Part shown: positions 9,070-18,440 of the stretch, in pieces
Layout of the letters: every line of letters starts with the position of its first letter
How positions within the stretch are numbered: the first letter of the stretch is position 1
Origin: Conchiformibius steedae
Lineage (GTDB): Bacteria > Pseudomonadota > Gammaproteobacteria > Burkholderiales > Neisseriaceae
Assembly (NCBI RefSeq): GCF_014054725.1
Contig: NZ_CP059563.1
Span: 596,868 to 660,867 of the forward strand
Length of the DNA stretch: 64,000 nucleotides
Direction: 5' to 3'
Made by a program: the position numbers and the translations under genes
Notes under the pieces: generated by a model
Databases searched by the model: none
What the model saw: the letters and a program-made list of their open reading frames with translations, nothing else
What the model was told of the DNA's origin: nothing

Positions 9070-9563
9070 AAGAAAATAACTCCAAAAAATTGATAGGTGA
9101 TACGCTTTGATTCGTCCCAAGCCAAGTTGAATAAAAACATACCGCTTGAGTGTCTACTGGGTTGGTACATATTGTTGGAAAATCAGATTGCGGCTGCTGC
9201 ACAATCAGGACAATATCCGTGCCACTGTTTCCTAAATACGCACACATCTTGTCATGCCGCAAGCCATTATACTGCTAATGTTTTGCTTCCGCAAAGTAAA
9301 AGTCGGTACAAATTGACACGGCTTGCGGCGGTAGTATCGGTAAAATTGCCGTGTCAGGTGTGAAAATGCAACAGTATTGCGGTGGCGGTTGATTTTTTAT
9401 TTACACATATGAAATGATTAATATTTTGATATTTAAAAAATTTAATCGGATAAACGGCTTTTTTTGCCTGTGTGCGGCTTAACGCAGCTTTACGCATTTG
9501 TACGCTATCGGCTAGAATGTGATTTAGTTTGTCAATTTTTGTTTTATTTAAGGAACCCGTTTT
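9070..9563. other. 494-base intergenic region with promoter for the Opa-like genes
   Basis: No gene is supported here. Upstream sequences of the roadblock-fold gene (read leftwards) occupy the left part. A good sigma-70-like promoter for the outer-membrane protein genes is near 9489-9518, and a purine-rich ribosome site (AAGGA) lies just before the ATG at 9564. The middle part is AT-rich with no clear repeats. Confidence 0.6.
9489..9518 (+). promoter_or_regulatory. Candidate sigma-70 promoter for the Opa-like pair
   Basis: TTTACG at 9489 and TAGAAT at 9513 are separated by 18 bp, about 45 bases before the start codon at 9564. No pentamer or homopolymer tract of the kind that phase-varies neisserial opa genes is present in the promoter or signal peptide. 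Confidence 0.5.
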
Positions 9564-10169
9564 ATGAAGAAGTCTTTTTTTGCTGTCTTTGCCGCTGTTT
9601 TTGCCGCAGCGTTGGGTTTGCTGGTACCGCAGGCGGCGCAGGCGGACGGCAGCACCATCGGTTTTTATGTGCAGGGCGATTTGGGTTTGGTTAATTTGCG
9701 TGCCAAAACCGATTTGAAAGACCTGAACGGCGCGGGCGATTGGAAAAGCACTTATAAAGAATCCACCGTTTTGCCGCGTGTGAGCGTGGGGCATGATTTT
9801 GGTGACTGGCGTGTGGCGGGCGACTATACCCACTACAAACACGTTGAAGCCAGTTCCGGCAGCAGCAAAAGCAAAACCCGTGCTTACGGTGCGGGTGTGT
9901 CGGTGATTTACGATGTGCCTTTGTATTTGGGCGGTATCCAGCCTTATGTGGGTGCGCGTCTGTCGGTAAACAACATCCGTCAGGAAGTGTCTGCGCCCAA
10001 CAGTGTTGCCAAAGAAAACGACACCAAACTCAGCCCCGGTGTGATGGGCGGTGTGGGTGTGCATGTGGCGCGTAATATGGTGGTGGATGCGGGCTACCGC
10101 TACAACCACTTGGACACCAAACTTAAAGCGCACGAATTAACCGTAGGTTTGCGCTATACTTTCCGCTAA
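9564..10169 (+). CDS. Opa/NspA-like 8-strand outer-membrane protein, copy 1
   Basis: This is a small beta-barrel of the opacity-porin family in the outer membrane. A signal peptide with cleavage after AAQA precedes alternating amphipathic strands (GFYVQGDLGLVNLRA, LPRVSVGHDFGDWRVAGDYTHY, LGGIQPYVGARLSV, VVDAGYRYNHLDTKL). It ends in YTFR, one residue past the usual terminal aromatic. The size (201 residues) fits NspA-like barrels rather than full-length Opa adhesins with long hypervariable loops. The gene at 10233 is a tandem paralogue, sharing DFGDWR(V/L)AGDYT and the C-terminal GYRYNH motif. The exact role (adhesion, complement-factor binding, structural) cannot be told. Confidence 0.85.
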   Translation: MKKSFFAVFAAVFAAALGLLVPQAAQADGSTIGFYVQGDLGLVNLRAKTDLKDLNGAGDWKSTYKESTVLPRVSVGHDFGDWRVAGDYTHYKHVEASSGSSKSKTRAYGAGVSVIYDVPLYLGGIQPYVGARLSVNNIRQEVSAPNSVAKENDTKLSPGVMGGVGVHVARNMVVDAGYRYNHLDTKLKAHELTVGLRYTFR

Positions 10170-10232
10170 AGTTCTGACAGGGCTGCTGCCCTGTGTGCGG
10201 AAACACCATTCAAACGGACAGGAGGAATCTCC

Positions 10233-10817
10233 ATGAATACCACCCAAAAATCTCATACCGCCCTTACTTTGGCATTATGCGGTGCGGTAACGGCACAGGC
10301 AGTTTGGGCAGACGGCAACAGCGGCGTGTACATACAGGGCGATGTGGGCGTATCGTCTTTACAGGTGGGCAGCAGCCCTTACGACCGCGCCGCATCAGGC
10401 TTAACCGAGCGCGTGTACAGCAAAAACAGTGCCGTGGCACGTTTGGGCGGCGGTTACGATTTTGGCGACTGGCGTTTGGCGGGCGACTATACCTATTACC
10501 GCCGTGTCAGCAAAAACCAATATGTTAAGGCACGGGCGCAAAGCGCAGGTGTATCGGCAATTTTTGATGTGGACACAGGCACTTCACTGCAACCTTATGT
10601 GGGTGCGCGTTTGGCATTGACTCGTATCAAATCCGATTTCGGTAATCCTGACGAATACATTTCCCATGAAAAAGTGCGTGTCAGCCCCGGCGTGATGGCG
10701 GGTGTCAGCATGAAAATTGACCCCAAATTGTCGGTAGATGCGGGCTACCGCTACAACCACATGGATGCGGATTTAAAAGCGCACGAAGTATCCGTTGGTA
10801 TGCGTTACACTTTCTAA
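10233..10817 (+). CDS. Opa/NspA-like outer-membrane protein, copy 2
   Basis: The second barrel of the tandem pair (194 residues) lies 63 nt after the first and is likely co-transcribed, with its own ribosome site (AGGAGG) eight bases before the ATG. The signal peptide ends near AVWA. Barrel strands GVYIQGDVGVSSLQV, ARLGGGYDFGDWRLAGDYTYY and LQPYVGARLALTRI parallel copy 1, and it ends in the classical outer-membrane C-terminal Phe (VGMRYTF). Divergence is concentrated in the presumed surface loops, which suggests different ligands or immune selection after an old duplication. Confidence 0.85.
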   Translation: MNTTQKSHTALTLALCGAVTAQAVWADGNSGVYIQGDVGVSSLQVGSSPYDRAASGLTERVYSKNSAVARLGGGYDFGDWRLAGDYTYYRRVSKNQYVKARAQSAGVSAIFDVDTGTSLQPYVGARLALTRIKSDFGNPDEYISHEKVRVSPGVMAGVSMKIDPKLSVDAGYRYNHMDADLKAHEVSVGMRYTF

Positions 10818-10836
10818 TCTTTACTTGATTAACCCA

Positions 10837-11709
10837 ATGGTTCATTTCAAACAAGCGGTTGCCAAACGCCTGCAATGGTTGGCGTCTGCCGCTTGTTTTG
10901 CTTTGGTGCTGGGGCAGTTGGGAAGATGGCATTATTTTTTGGAATTGTTTAGCCATTTTTTGCCTTATTATGTGCTGGTGTGGGCATTGGCAGCGGTGTT
11001 GGTGCACGGCAAGTGGCGGATTGTGTGGGTGCTTTTCCTATTAGGCAGTGTATGGGTGTTGTTCCGTCCTGTGCCTGCCGCCAAACCGCACAATCTGGAA
11101 CGCGCCCCCGCCTTGTTGTGGTACAACGTGCATCTGGACAATCCCGATGCGGCTGCGGAAAGCGAACGCATTTTGGCGTTAAACCCCGAAATGCTGGCAT
11201 TGGCGGAAATCCATGCCGATGAATCGGCTTGGCAGAAACTGTATCAAGCCTATCCGCACGGTTGCGAACACCGCGACTACAGCCCGTTTGCATTGGCGGT
11301 GCGCTCGCGCCTGCCTTTGATAGCGTGTGAAGTGGTGTTTGTGGACGATATTCCCTATATCCGTGCCATACGCAGCGATGGGGTAACGGTGTTTGCCCTG
11401 CATCCGCCGCCGCCCGTCAGTCGCGATTTGGCAGAAACGCGCCAACGCTATCTGCACACCGTGGCGCAAAAAATGGCATTAGAAAAGAAAGTGCTGGCAG
11501 TGGGCGATTTAAACAGTAGCCCGTTTTCGCCCGTGTTCCGCGATTTTACTGCAGCGGCGGATGTGGCAGCTTATACACCTGCCTATCTGCCGACTTGGAA
11601 GCCGTTTGCTTTGAATATTGACCACGCTTTGGCGCGGGCTATACCGCTGCGGGTGCAGGCGCAGCCGTGGTTGGCTTCCGACCACCGTCCTTTGGCGGTG
11701 TGGTTTTGA
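10837..11709 (+). CDS. Membrane-anchored endonuclease/exonuclease/phosphatase (EEP) family protein
   Basis: The first 80 residues hold about three membrane segments. The rest is an EEP (DNase I-like) domain facing the periplasm: LLWYNVHLDN, LALAEIHADE, VGDLNSSPFSPVF, and a final ASDHRP. The Asn, Glu, Asp/Asn and Asp-His residues expected for metal-dependent hydrolysis are present. The substrate is unknown; relatives act on nucleic acids or phospholipids. I start at ATG 10837; an upstream start would overlap the preceding porin. The stop codon is immediately followed by the tRNA-Glu promoter, so transcripts may read into the tRNA. Confidence 0.8.
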   Translation: MVHFKQAVAKRLQWLASAACFALVLGQLGRWHYFLELFSHFLPYYVLVWALAAVLVHGKWRIVWVLFLLGSVWVLFRPVPAAKPHNLERAPALLWYNVHLDNPDAAAESERILALNPEMLALAEIHADESAWQKLYQAYPHGCEHRDYSPFALAVRSRLPLIACEVVFVDDIPYIRAIRSDGVTVFALHPPPPVSRDLAETRQRYLHTVAQKMALEKKVLAVGDLNSSPFSPVFRDFTAAADVAAYTPAYLPTWKPFALNIDHALARAIPLRVQAQPWLASDHRPLAVWF

Positions 11710-11710
11710 C

Positions 11711-11738
11711 TTGACGGAACGGCGTTGCGCCGTATAAT
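11711..11738 (+). promoter_or_regulatory. Promoter of tRNA-Glu
   Basis: TTGACG at 11711 and a consensus TATAAT at 11733, 16 bp apart, end 12 bases before the tRNA. It begins one base after the stop codon of the EEP gene. Confidence 0.8.
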
Positions 11739-11750
11739 AGCGTTTTTTAC

Positions 11751-11826
11751 GCGCCCATCGTCTAGAGGCCTAGGACACTGCCCTTTCACGGCGGCAACCG
11801 GGGTTCGAATCCCCGTGGGCGTGCCA
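11751..11826 (+). tRNA. tRNA-Glu (anticodon TTC)
   Basis: A full cloverleaf is visible. The acceptor GCGCCCA pairs with TGGGCGT (one G-U at the tip), the D-arm is of the Glu type (TCTAGAGGCCTAGGACA), the anticodon loop CTTTCAC has TTC, the T-arm is CGGGG-TTCGAAT-CCCCG, and CCA is encoded. It stands alone, not in an rRNA operon. Confidence 0.97.
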
Positions 11827-11831
11827 GTTTT

Positions 11832-11860
11832 TGCCCTGTTTCTGTTGCAGAAGCAGGGCA
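11832..11860 (+). terminator. Hairpin following tRNA-Glu
   Basis: A 13-bp stem (TGCCCTGTTTCTG / CAGAAGCAGGGCA, one G-U) with a 3-nt loop begins six bases after the tRNA CCA. The T-run after it is short, so it may be a weak terminator or a 3' processing structure. Confidence 0.5.
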
Positions 11861-11952
11861 TTAAGTCTTTGTGCCGGTGGATTTTTGTGCTGGCTTCTGC
11901 GGCGGGTTTTACCCGTTTTTACCTGCGGTGTTTGATTTTTGCAAAAACCGCT

Positions 11953-11980
11953 TTGCTTTTGGGGCAAAAGTCTTTATAAT
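11953..11980 (+). promoter_or_regulatory. Candidate promoter of the rimP-nusA-infB operon
   Basis: TTGCTT at 11953 and TATAAT at 11975 are 16 bp apart. Transcription would begin near 11987, upstream of an intrinsic terminator-like hairpin at 12006 and the rimP start at 12060. Confidence 0.55.
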
Positions 11981-12005
11981 AATTGAAATTTTTCACACAA
12001 ATGAG

Positions 12006-12028
12006 AAATGGCCACGGGCCATTTTTTT
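12006..12028 (+). terminator. Terminator-like hairpin in the rimP leader (possible attenuator)
   Basis: An 8-bp stem AAATGGCC / GGCCATTT with a 3-nt loop is followed directly by T's, about 20 nt after the predicted start site and 31 nt before rimP. Leaders of nusA operons in other bacteria are attenuated and NusA-autoregulated, so this may be a leader attenuator; alternatively it ends transcripts from the tRNA side. Confidence 0.6.
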
Positions 12029-12059
12029 GTTTTCAGAAATCGTAAAACTAAATTAAGAC

Positions 12060-12491
12060 ATGGATATTCAAGCAATTTTAGACAAGACCTTGCCTGGTTT
12101 GGGCTATGAGGCGGTAGATTTTGAACTGACGGCGCAGGGTACGCTGCGGGTGTTTATCGATAAAGAAGGCGGGGTAAATATTGAAGACTGCGCCACCGCC
12201 AGCAACCATTTGAGCCGTGTGTTTGCGGTGGAAGATGTGGATTATAAAAATCTGGAAGTATCCAGCCCTGGGTTGGACCGCCCCTTAAAAAAAGCAGCAG
12301 ATTTTGAACGTTTTACAGGCAGTTTGGTGAAGGTAAAAACCCGTTTGCCCGTAAACGGACAGAAAAATTTTGTCGGGCGCATTGTGGCGTTTGAAAATGG
12401 GGTGCTGACGCTGGAAGCAGACGGACAAAACGCGGCTGTTGAGTTTGACAACATCGATAAGGCGCGAATCAAGCCCGAGTTTAAATTTTAA
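12060..12491 (+). CDS. rimP: Ribosome maturation factor RimP
   Basis: RimP is required for 30S subunit maturation. The 143-residue protein has both family domains: the N-terminal alpha/beta part ([30 protein letters not shown]) with the conserved [12 protein letters not shown], and an Sm-like C-terminal barrel ([17 protein letters not shown]). It is the first gene of the rimP-nusA-infB operon, with 20 nt to nusA. Confidence 0.96.
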   Translation: MDIQAILDKTLPGLGYEAVDFELTAQGTLRVFIDKEGGVNIEDCATASNHLSRVFAVEDVDYKNLEVSSPGLDRPLKKAADFERFTGSLVKVKTRLPVNGQKNFVGRIVAFENGVLTLEADGQNAAVEFDNIDKARIKPEFKF

Positions 12492-12511
12492 AATCACAGG
12501 AGCAATACAAA

Positions 12512-14023
12512 GTGAGCCGCGAAATTTTATTGCTTGCCGAAGCTTTGGCAAGCGAAAAAAACGTTGAACCCGATGTGGTGTTTGAAGCCATTGAAACGGC
12601 TTTGGGCATCGCCGCCAAGAAAAAAGCCGACCGCGAACACATGGATTTGGAAGTACGCATCAACCGTGATACGGGCGAATCACGCACCGTGCGCCGTTGG
12701 CTGATTGTGCAGGACGAAGACTACACTTATCCCGAATTGGAAAAAACCATTGAGCAGATTCAGGAAGAAATCCCCGGTATTGAGATTGCCGTAGGCGATT
12801 ATTATGAAGAAGATTTGCCCAATGAAATTTTTGGTCGTCAGGCAGCGCAAACCGCCAAGCAGATTATTTTGCAACGCATCCGCGATGCCGAGCGCGAGCA
12901 GATTCTGAATTCGTTTTTGGAAACCCGCGATGATATTGTTACTGGCACGGTAAAACGGGTGGAGCGCAACGGCGTGATTGTGGAATTGGCACCGAAATTG
13001 GACGCACTGCTGCCGCGCAGCGAAATGCTGCCGCGTGAGAACTATCGCGGCGGCGACCGTATCCGTGCGCTGTTTGTGCGCGTGGAAGAGCTGAAAAACG
13101 AGCGTAAGCAGATTATTTTGAGCCGTGCCGCGCCCGAATTCCTGTACCGTCTGTTTGAGCAGGAAGTGCCTGAAATCGGCGATGGTTTGTTGGAAATTAA
13201 AGAAGTGGCGCGTGACCCCGGCCATCGTGCCAAAATCGCGGTGAAATCCAACGACCAGCGCATTGACCCGCAGGGAACGTGTATCGGTGTGCGCGGTTCG
13301 CGTGTCAATGCCGTGTCCAACGAATTGGGCGGCGAGCGCATTGATGTGGTGTTGTGGTCGGGCGAAACCGCGCAGTTTGTGATTAACGCGTTGTCGCCTG
13401 CCAATGTCAGCCGTATTGTGATTAACGAATTGGACGGCGGCGGCGAATCGGTAGATGTGATTGTAGCGGAAGACCAGTTGGCACTCGCCATCGGACGCAG
13501 CGGTCAAAACGTGCGTTTGGCGGCAGAATTGACAGGTAAAGAACTGAACATTATGACGGTTCAGGAAGCTGAAGCCCGCCACGCCGCCGAAGACGAAAAA
13601 ATCCGCAGCCTGTTTATGCAGCATTTGGATATTGACGAAAGCACCGCCAATCTTTTGGTACAAGAAGGCTTTGCCGCTTTGGAAGAAGTGGCGTATGTGC
13701 CTGTGGCGGAACTGCTGGAAATTGACGGTTTGGACGAAGACACCATAAACCTGCTGCGTAACCGCGCCCGCGATGCCATTTTGACTTTGGCGATTGCTGC
13801 GGAAGAGAAGTTGGACGATTTGGACGAAGAATTGAAAAACTTGGACGGCATTGACCAAGATATGTTGCGCGATTTGGCAGATGCAGGCATCGCCACCCGC
13901 GACGATTTGGCTGAATTGGCAATTGACGAGCTGATTGAAATCACGGGTGTGAGCAGCGAAGAAGCCGAACAAATCATTATGGCAGCCCGCGCCCACTGGT
14001 TTGCCGAAGAAGAAAACGCATAA
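12512..14023 (+). CDS. nusA: Transcription termination/antitermination protein NusA
   Basis: NusA binds RNA polymerase and controls pausing, termination and antitermination. It starts with GTG after a good ribosome site (ACAGGAGC). Domains in order are an N-terminal polymerase-binding domain (1-125), S1 (about 135-200), two KH domains (about 230-345, including [26 protein letters not shown] and the second KH near [12 protein letters not shown]) and the C-terminal acidic repeats (about 365-500). Length (503) matches the proteobacterial form. It is co-transcribed with rimP and infB, its stop overlapping the first base of an upstream in-frame infB ATG. Confidence 0.97.
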   Translation: MSREILLLAEALASEKNVEPDVVFEAIETALGIAAKKKADREHMDLEVRINRDTGESRTVRRWLIVQDEDYTYPELEKTIEQIQEEIPGIEIAVGDYYEEDLPNEIFGRQAAQTAKQIILQRIRDAEREQILNSFLETRDDIVTGTVKRVERNGVIVELAPKLDALLPRSEMLPRENYRGGDRIRALFVRVEELKNERKQIILSRAAPEFLYRLFEQEVPEIGDGLLEIKEVARDPGHRAKIAVKSNDQRIDPQGTCIGVRGSRVNAVSNELGGERIDVVLWSGETAQFVINALSPANVSRIVINELDGGGESVDVIVAEDQLALAIGRSGQNVRLAAELTGKELNIMTVQEAEARHAAEDEKIRSLFMQHLDIDESTANLLVQEGFAALEEVAYVPVAELLEIDGLDEDTINLLRNRARDAILTLAIAAEEKLDDLDEELKNLDGIDQDMLRDLADAGIATRDDLAELAIDELIEITGVSSEEAEQIIMAARAHWFAEEENA

Positions 14024-14034
14024 TGGGGGTAAAG

Positions 14035-17000
14035 ATGAGTAACCGAACCGTAGAACAATTGGCTGCCGAAGTCAAACGCCCAGTAGAATTGCTGTTAAAG
14101 CAGTTGAAAGAAGCAGGCATTCACAAAACATCGGGCAGCGATACCGTATCCATTGAAGAAAAAAGCCTGTATTTGGCGCATCTTCAGGAAAGCCACGATA
14201 CCCACAGCCGCCAAACCACGGTGGCGCGTACCCGCACCGAAGTGAAAAAAGTGGGTGGCGTGGAAGTGGCAACGCGCCGCAAAAGCCGTAGTGTTGCTGT
14301 TCCCAGCGCGGAAGAGCTGGCTGCCGAAGCCAAAGCCAAATTGGAAGCCGAAAAAGCGGCTAAAGCCGCACAACAGGCTGCTGCACAGCAGGCAGAAGCA
14401 GTTGCACCTGTTGCAGAAGACCATGCTGCTGAAGAAGCTGAGCGTGCAGCGAAAAAAGCCGCTGCCGAAGCCGAAGCCGCCAAGTTGAAAGCCGCACGCA
14501 GTAAAAAAACCGCGTCTAAACCTGCTGCCGCGCCCGCGCCGGAAGCAAACACACCCGCACAAGCAACTGCGCCGCAGGCAGATGAAGCCGCCGTTAAGCA
14601 GGAAGAAAGCAAGCAGCCTGAAACTGTCCCTGCCGAAAAAGCCGCCGTTAGCGAAGACAAACCCGCGCCAGCTGCTGCTGCGCCGTCTGATAACGGCGAC
14701 AACGAAGGTGAAGCCAAGGAAGGCAGCGGCAAACGCCGTCGCCGCCGCAACAAAAAAGACAAAGCCCCCGAACCGCCACCGCAGCCTGTAGAAGTGGTGA
14801 GTGCAGAAGAGCAGCAACGCCGCGATGAAGAAGAACGCCGCGCCGCTGCTTTCCGCGAGCATCAGGAAAAACTGCAACGCGAAAAACAAGAGCGTTTGGA
14901 ACGTCAAGCCCGCCGCGAAGCCGCTAAAAAACAGGCGCAGGAAGAAGCCAAAGCCGCTGCAGCCAAAAAAGACGGTCAGGGTCAGCGCAGTGCCAAACCA
15001 GGCGAAACCAAAGTTGTGAAAACAGACGATAAAAAAGCCGCCAAACCCACCGATAAATCTGCCAAGCCCGAAGCCAAACCCGCTGCACCTGCCACAGAAA
15101 ATCCCAGCAGCGGCAGCCGTAAAAAAGGCGACCGTCGCCGCGATGACGACAGTCCCAAAGGCGGTAAAAAAGGCAAGGGCAAAGACAGCAGCCGCAGCCG
15201 TGATGACGAGCGTGTACGCGGTGGCAAAAAAGGCAAGAAACTCAAACTTGAGCCCAACCAACATGCTTTCCAAGCCCCGACCGAACCCGTGGTACACGAG
15301 GTTTTAGTCCCCGAAACCATTACCGTAGCCGATTTGGCGCACAAAATGGCAGTGAAGGGCGTGGAAGTCGTCAAAACGCTGATGAAAATGGGCATGATGG
15401 TTACCATCAACCAATCTTTGGACCAAGAAACCGCCCTGATTGTGGTGGAAGAAATGGGACACATCGGCAAACCCGCTGCCGCCGACGACCCCGAAGCCTT
15501 TTTGGACGACGGCGCAGAACATATTGCCGCCGAAGCCCTGCCGCGTCCGCCCGTTGTTACCGTCATGGGTCACGTTGACCACGGTAAAACCTCACTGCTG
15601 GACTACATCCGCCGTACCAAAGTGGTGGCAGGCGAAGCAGGCGGCATTACCCAGCACATCGGCGCATACCATGTGGAAACCCCCAGAGGCGTGATTACCT
15701 TCTTGGACACCCCCGGTCACGAAGCGTTTACCGCCATGCGTGCGCGTGGCGCACAAGCCACCGATATTGTGATTTTAGTGGTGGCGGCTGATGACGGCGT
15801 GATGCCGCAAACCGTAGAAGCCATTGCCCACGCCAAAGCCGCAGGCGTGCCGATTGTGGTTGCTGTCAATAAAATTGATAAAGAAGCCGCCAACCCCGAG
15901 CGCATCCGCCAAGAGCTGACCCAGCACGAAGTGATTGCCGAAGAATGGGGCGGAACGCACCAATTTATTGATGTTTCTGCTAAAAAAGGCTTGAATATTG
16001 ATAAATTGCTGGAAGCGGTGCTGTTGGAAGCCGAAGTTTTGGAACTGACCGCGCCCGTAGATGCCCCCGCCAAAGGCATTATTGTGGAATCGCGTTTGGA
16101 CAAAGGTCGCGGCGCAGTTGCCACGCTGCTGGTACAAAGCGGTACGCTGAAAAAAGGCGATATGCTGTTGGCAGGTACGGCGTTTGGTAAAGTTCGTGCC
16201 ATGATGGACGAAAACGGCAAAGCCATTACCGAAGCAGGTCCGTCTATCCCCGTAGAAATCTTGGGCTTGTCGGACGTACCCAATGCAGGCGAAGACGCGC
16301 TGGTGTTGGCAGACGAGAAAAAAGCCCGCGAAGTGGCGCTGTTCCGTCAGGGCAAATACCGTGATGTGCGTTTGGCGAAACAGCAAGCCGCCAAGTTGGA
16401 AAATATGTTCAACAATATGGGCGAAGAGCAGGCGCAAAATCTGTCGGTGATTATCAAAGCCGATGTTCAGGGTTCTTACGAAGCCTTGGCGGGTAGCCTG
16501 CAAAAACTGTCCACCGACGAAGTGAAGGTAAACGTACTGCACAGCGGCGTGGGCGGCATCAGCGAAAGTGATGTAAACTTGGCGATTGCTTCAGGCGCGT
16601 TGATTATTGCCTTTAACGTGCGTGCCGACAGTTCTGCCCGTAAGCTGGCAGAAAACGAAGGTGTAGATATCCGCTACTACAGCATTATTTACGATGCCAT
16701 TGATGAAGTAAAAGCTGCTATGAGTGGTATGCTCGCCCCCGAACAGAAAGAACAAATCACGGGTACGGTGGAAATCCGTCAAGTGATTACCGTGTCCAAA
16801 GTGGGCAATATTGCTGGCTGTATGGTTACCGACGGCGTAGTCAAACGCGACAGCCATATCCGCTTAATCCGCAACAATGTGGTGGTGCATACGGGTATGC
16901 TGGAATCGCTCAAACGCTACAAAGACGATGTGAAAGAAGTACGCATGGGCTTTGAATGTGGTTTGATGCTGAAAGGCTTTAACGAAATCGCCGAAGGCGA

Positions 17001-17046
17001 TGTGCTGGAATGCTTTGATGTGGTGGAAGTGGCGCGTACGCTGTAA
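14035..17046 (+). CDS. infB: Translation initiation factor IF-2
   Basis: IF-2 is the GTPase that positions fMet-tRNA and joins ribosomal subunits. I start at ATG 14035 because GGGGGT lies five bases before it and [18 protein letters not shown] is the usual N-terminal domain; an ATG at 14023 is in frame but overlaps the nusA stop. Residues 90-420 are a very Ala/Lys/Glu-rich linker. The GTPase has [17 protein letters not shown] and NKID; the C-terminal part has the fMet-tRNA-binding domain. At 1,003 residues the protein is at the long end of the family, because of the linker. It ends the operon; rbfA and truB, often next, are absent. Confidence 0.97.
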   Translation: MSNRTVEQLAAEVKRPVELLLKQLKEAGIHKTSGSDTVSIEEKSLYLAHLQESHDTHSRQTTVARTRTEVKKVGGVEVATRRKSRSVAVPSAEELAAEAKAKLEAEKAAKAAQQAAAQQAEAVAPVAEDHAAEEAERAAKKAAAEAEAAKLKAARSKKTASKPAAAPAPEANTPAQATAPQADEAAVKQEESKQPETVPAEKAAVSEDKPAPAAAAPSDNGDNEGEAKEGSGKRRRRRNKKDKAPEPPPQPVEVVSAEEQQRRDEEERRAAAFREHQEKLQREKQERLERQARREAAKKQAQEEAKAAAAKKDGQGQRSAKPGETKVVKTDDKKAAKPTDKSAKPEAKPAAPATENPSSGSRKKGDRRRDDDSPKGGKKGKGKDSSRSRDDERVRGGKKGKKLKLEPNQHAFQAPTEPVVHEVLVPETITVADLAHKMAVKGVEVVKTLMKMGMMVTINQSLDQETALIVVEEMGHIGKPAAADDPEAFLDDGAEHIAAEALPRPPVVTVMGHVDHGKTSLLDYIRRTKVVAGEAGGITQHIGAYHVETPRGVITFLDTPGHEAFTAMRARGAQATDIVILVVAADDGVMPQTVEAIAHAKAAGVPIVVAVNKIDKEAANPERIRQELTQHEVIAEEWGGTHQFIDVSAKKGLNIDKLLEAVLLEAEVLELTAPVDAPAKGIIVESRLDKGRGAVATLLVQSGTLKKGDMLLAGTAFGKVRAMMDENGKAITEAGPSIPVEILGLSDVPNAGEDALVLADEKKAREVALFRQGKYRDVRLAKQQAAKLENMFNNMGEEQAQNLSVIIKADVQGSYEALAGSLQKLSTDEVKVNVLHSGVGGISESDVNLAIASGALIIAFNVRADSSARKLAENEGVDIRYYSIIYDAIDEVKAAMSGMLAPEQKEQITGTVEIRQVITVSKVGNIAGCMVTDGVVKRDSHIRLIRNNVVVHTGMLESLKRYKDDVKEVRMGFECGLMLKGFNEIAEGDVLECFDVVEVARTL

Positions 17047-17064
17047 TCCCCGCGTTTAAAAAAC

Positions 17065-17096
17065 AAGCTGCCTGAAATGGTTTTCAGGCAGCTTTT
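17065..17096 (+). terminator. Intrinsic terminator of the infB operon built from inverted uptake-like sequences
   Basis: The stem AAGCTGCCTGAAA / TTTTCAGGCAGCTT followed by T's contains two inverted copies of AGCTGCCTGAAA, which differs by one base from the Simonsiella-type DNA uptake sequence (AGGCTGCCTGAA) over the shared core CTGCCTGAA. Paired uptake sequences as terminators are characteristic of Neisseriaceae. Confidence 0.85.
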
Positions 17097-17113
17097 TGTT
17101 GCTTGCAATACAA

Positions 17114-17695
17114 TCAGGCTTCTTGGCGCATCCGTGCTTTCACAATTACCGTAGCAGCCAAACGGTCTTGCAAGGTGCGGTGGTCGTCTGTGGTTTGAAA
17201 CAGCATAATAAACGATACCACATAGGGAATCCAAATCAGCTCGTACACTTTAAAATTGTCGTCCAAATGTGCCAGCATCAGGGTTCCGCCTATCATAATC
17301 ACACACAGCAGGTTAAAAATCAGGGTGCGTAAAATCAGGCTGTTTACAAAACCGGCGGGATGACCGTTGTCGCGGATAATGCGGATGCCCATCAGCCGTT
17401 TGCCTATGGTTTGCCCGCGTGTGGCAAGCCATACGGCTTGGATGCCGAAAAACACCAGCAGTAAGCCCGCAGCCAACCACAACAGCGGCGATGCGGCAAA
17501 CAGATTGCTCCATTCGTGCTTGGGCGTGTGGCGCAGGGGATAAAGCACCCATGCGGCGGGCGCGGCGGCAAGGGCAGCGCACATCAGGTCGGCAACGGTG
17601 GCTAAAATGCGTTCCGCAGGCGATGCCAACAGCCAGCGGTAACGTTTGTGCCCGTCTTCAAAACTAAACGAAACTTGGTCGCGGTAGGAACTCAT
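17114..17695 (-). CDS. RDD family inner-membrane protein, copy 1
   Basis: RDD proteins are small multi-spanning membrane proteins; some are reported as ion antiporters, most are uncharacterised. This one (193 residues) has the RDD signature region (SPAERILATVADLMCAALAAAPAAW) followed by hydrophobic segments and the RGQTIGKRLMGIRII motif common in the family, then two more membrane segments. A paralogue lies immediately upstream on the same strand (28-nt gap), so the two are likely one transcription unit. Confidence 0.8.
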   Translation of the reverse strand: MSSYRDQVSFSFEDGHKRYRWLLASPAERILATVADLMCAALAAAPAAWVLYPLRHTPKHEWSNLFAASPLLWLAAGLLLVFFGIQAVWLATRGQTIGKRLMGIRIIRDNGHPAGFVNSLILRTLIFNLLCVIMIGGTLMLAHLDDNFKVYELIWIPYVVSFIMLFQTTDDHRTLQDRLAATVIVKARMRQEA

Positions 17696-17723
17696 TTTTT
17701 AACCTTTTGATAATGGGAGAAAC

Positions 17724-18305
17724 TTAACGTGAATGGTCTTTGGGCAGTTGAATTACTACGGTTTTGGCAAGCATATCTTGCAGGGTGCGGCGGTCGGGGA
17801 CAGCAAATAGCATGACCACGCAGATTAAGCTGGCAAACATCAGGATCCAATCATAGATATTAATGACATTTTTGCTTGTGAGACCGAGAGGTAGAGCAAT
17901 AAGTAGGGTGATGGCGAGCAAAATAATGTTGTACACCCCTTCGCGCAGCACCACGCCCATAAACCCCGGATTGCTGCCGTCTTCACGAATTACGCGGATA
18001 CCGACAATTTTTTTGCCTAAAGTTTGTCCGTGGCGGCTGTATTGAACCAATTGCCAAATGCCGTAAACCAAAGGGATTAACAGGGTAAGCGGTATAAGGG
18101 CAGAGGCATCCGGGTTGCCGAATACGGTGAATAATGTACCAAGAAAGGGGATATAGGTCAGTACGAAAAATACTGAATTGAGCAGAGCCGCGCCCATACG
18201 CGCCCACGGCGATGCCAAATCCACTTCAATTTCATCGGTTTGCCCGAATGAAAACGGGGTGTCGTTAATCGGGGTTTTTTCGGTCGGTTTGGTCAAATCT
18301 TGCAT
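17724..18305 (-). CDS. RDD family inner-membrane protein, copy 2
   Basis: The first gene of the RDD pair. I use the ATG at 18305 (MQDLTKPTEKTPIND), which gives a hydrophilic N-terminal tail before the RDD core (EVDLASPWARMGAALLNSVFF) and the GQTLGKKIVGIRVIREDG motif shared with copy 1 (GQTIGKRLMGIRIIRDNG). Four membrane segments can be drawn. C-terminal halves also align (RRTLQDMLAKTVVIQ versus HRTLQDRLAATVIVK), supporting tandem duplication. Function unknown; a hetero-oligomer is possible but is inference. Confidence 0.78.
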   Translation of the reverse strand: MQDLTKPTEKTPINDTPFSFGQTDEIEVDLASPWARMGAALLNSVFFVLTYIPFLGTLFTVFGNPDASALIPLTLLIPLVYGIWQLVQYSRHGQTLGKKIVGIRVIREDGSNPGFMGVVLREGVYNIILLAITLLIALPLGLTSKNVINIYDWILMFASLICVVMLFAVPDRRTLQDMLAKTVVIQLPKDHSR

Positions 18306-18440
18306 GGCGGTTGTCCTGTGTAAGGGGAAAAGCAAAGGCGTATTTTAGCCCAATCCTGCGCCGTTTCCATAAAAACCTTTACTTTTTACCTGCAAAGGGT
18401 TACAAATGCCCTTTTTTTTGCAACATCTATGGGAAATACC

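Noticed and set aside
9564..9660. Phase-variable CTCTT repeat in the signal peptide of the Opa-like genes
   Set aside because: No pentamer run is present in either gene's signal-peptide region.
9354..10133. 259-codon ORF antisense to the first Opa-like gene
   Set aside because: The plus-strand gene has a signal peptide, barrel pattern and promoter; the antisense ORF has none.
12680..13996. 438-codon ORF antisense to nusA
   Set aside because: It lies wholly inside nusA, which has full domain and motif support; the antisense product has no recognisable features.
14095..15297. 400-codon ORF antisense to the infB linker
   Set aside because: The Ala/Lys-rich linker reads as Phe/Ala/Gly-rich sequence on the other strand; it is a composition shadow.
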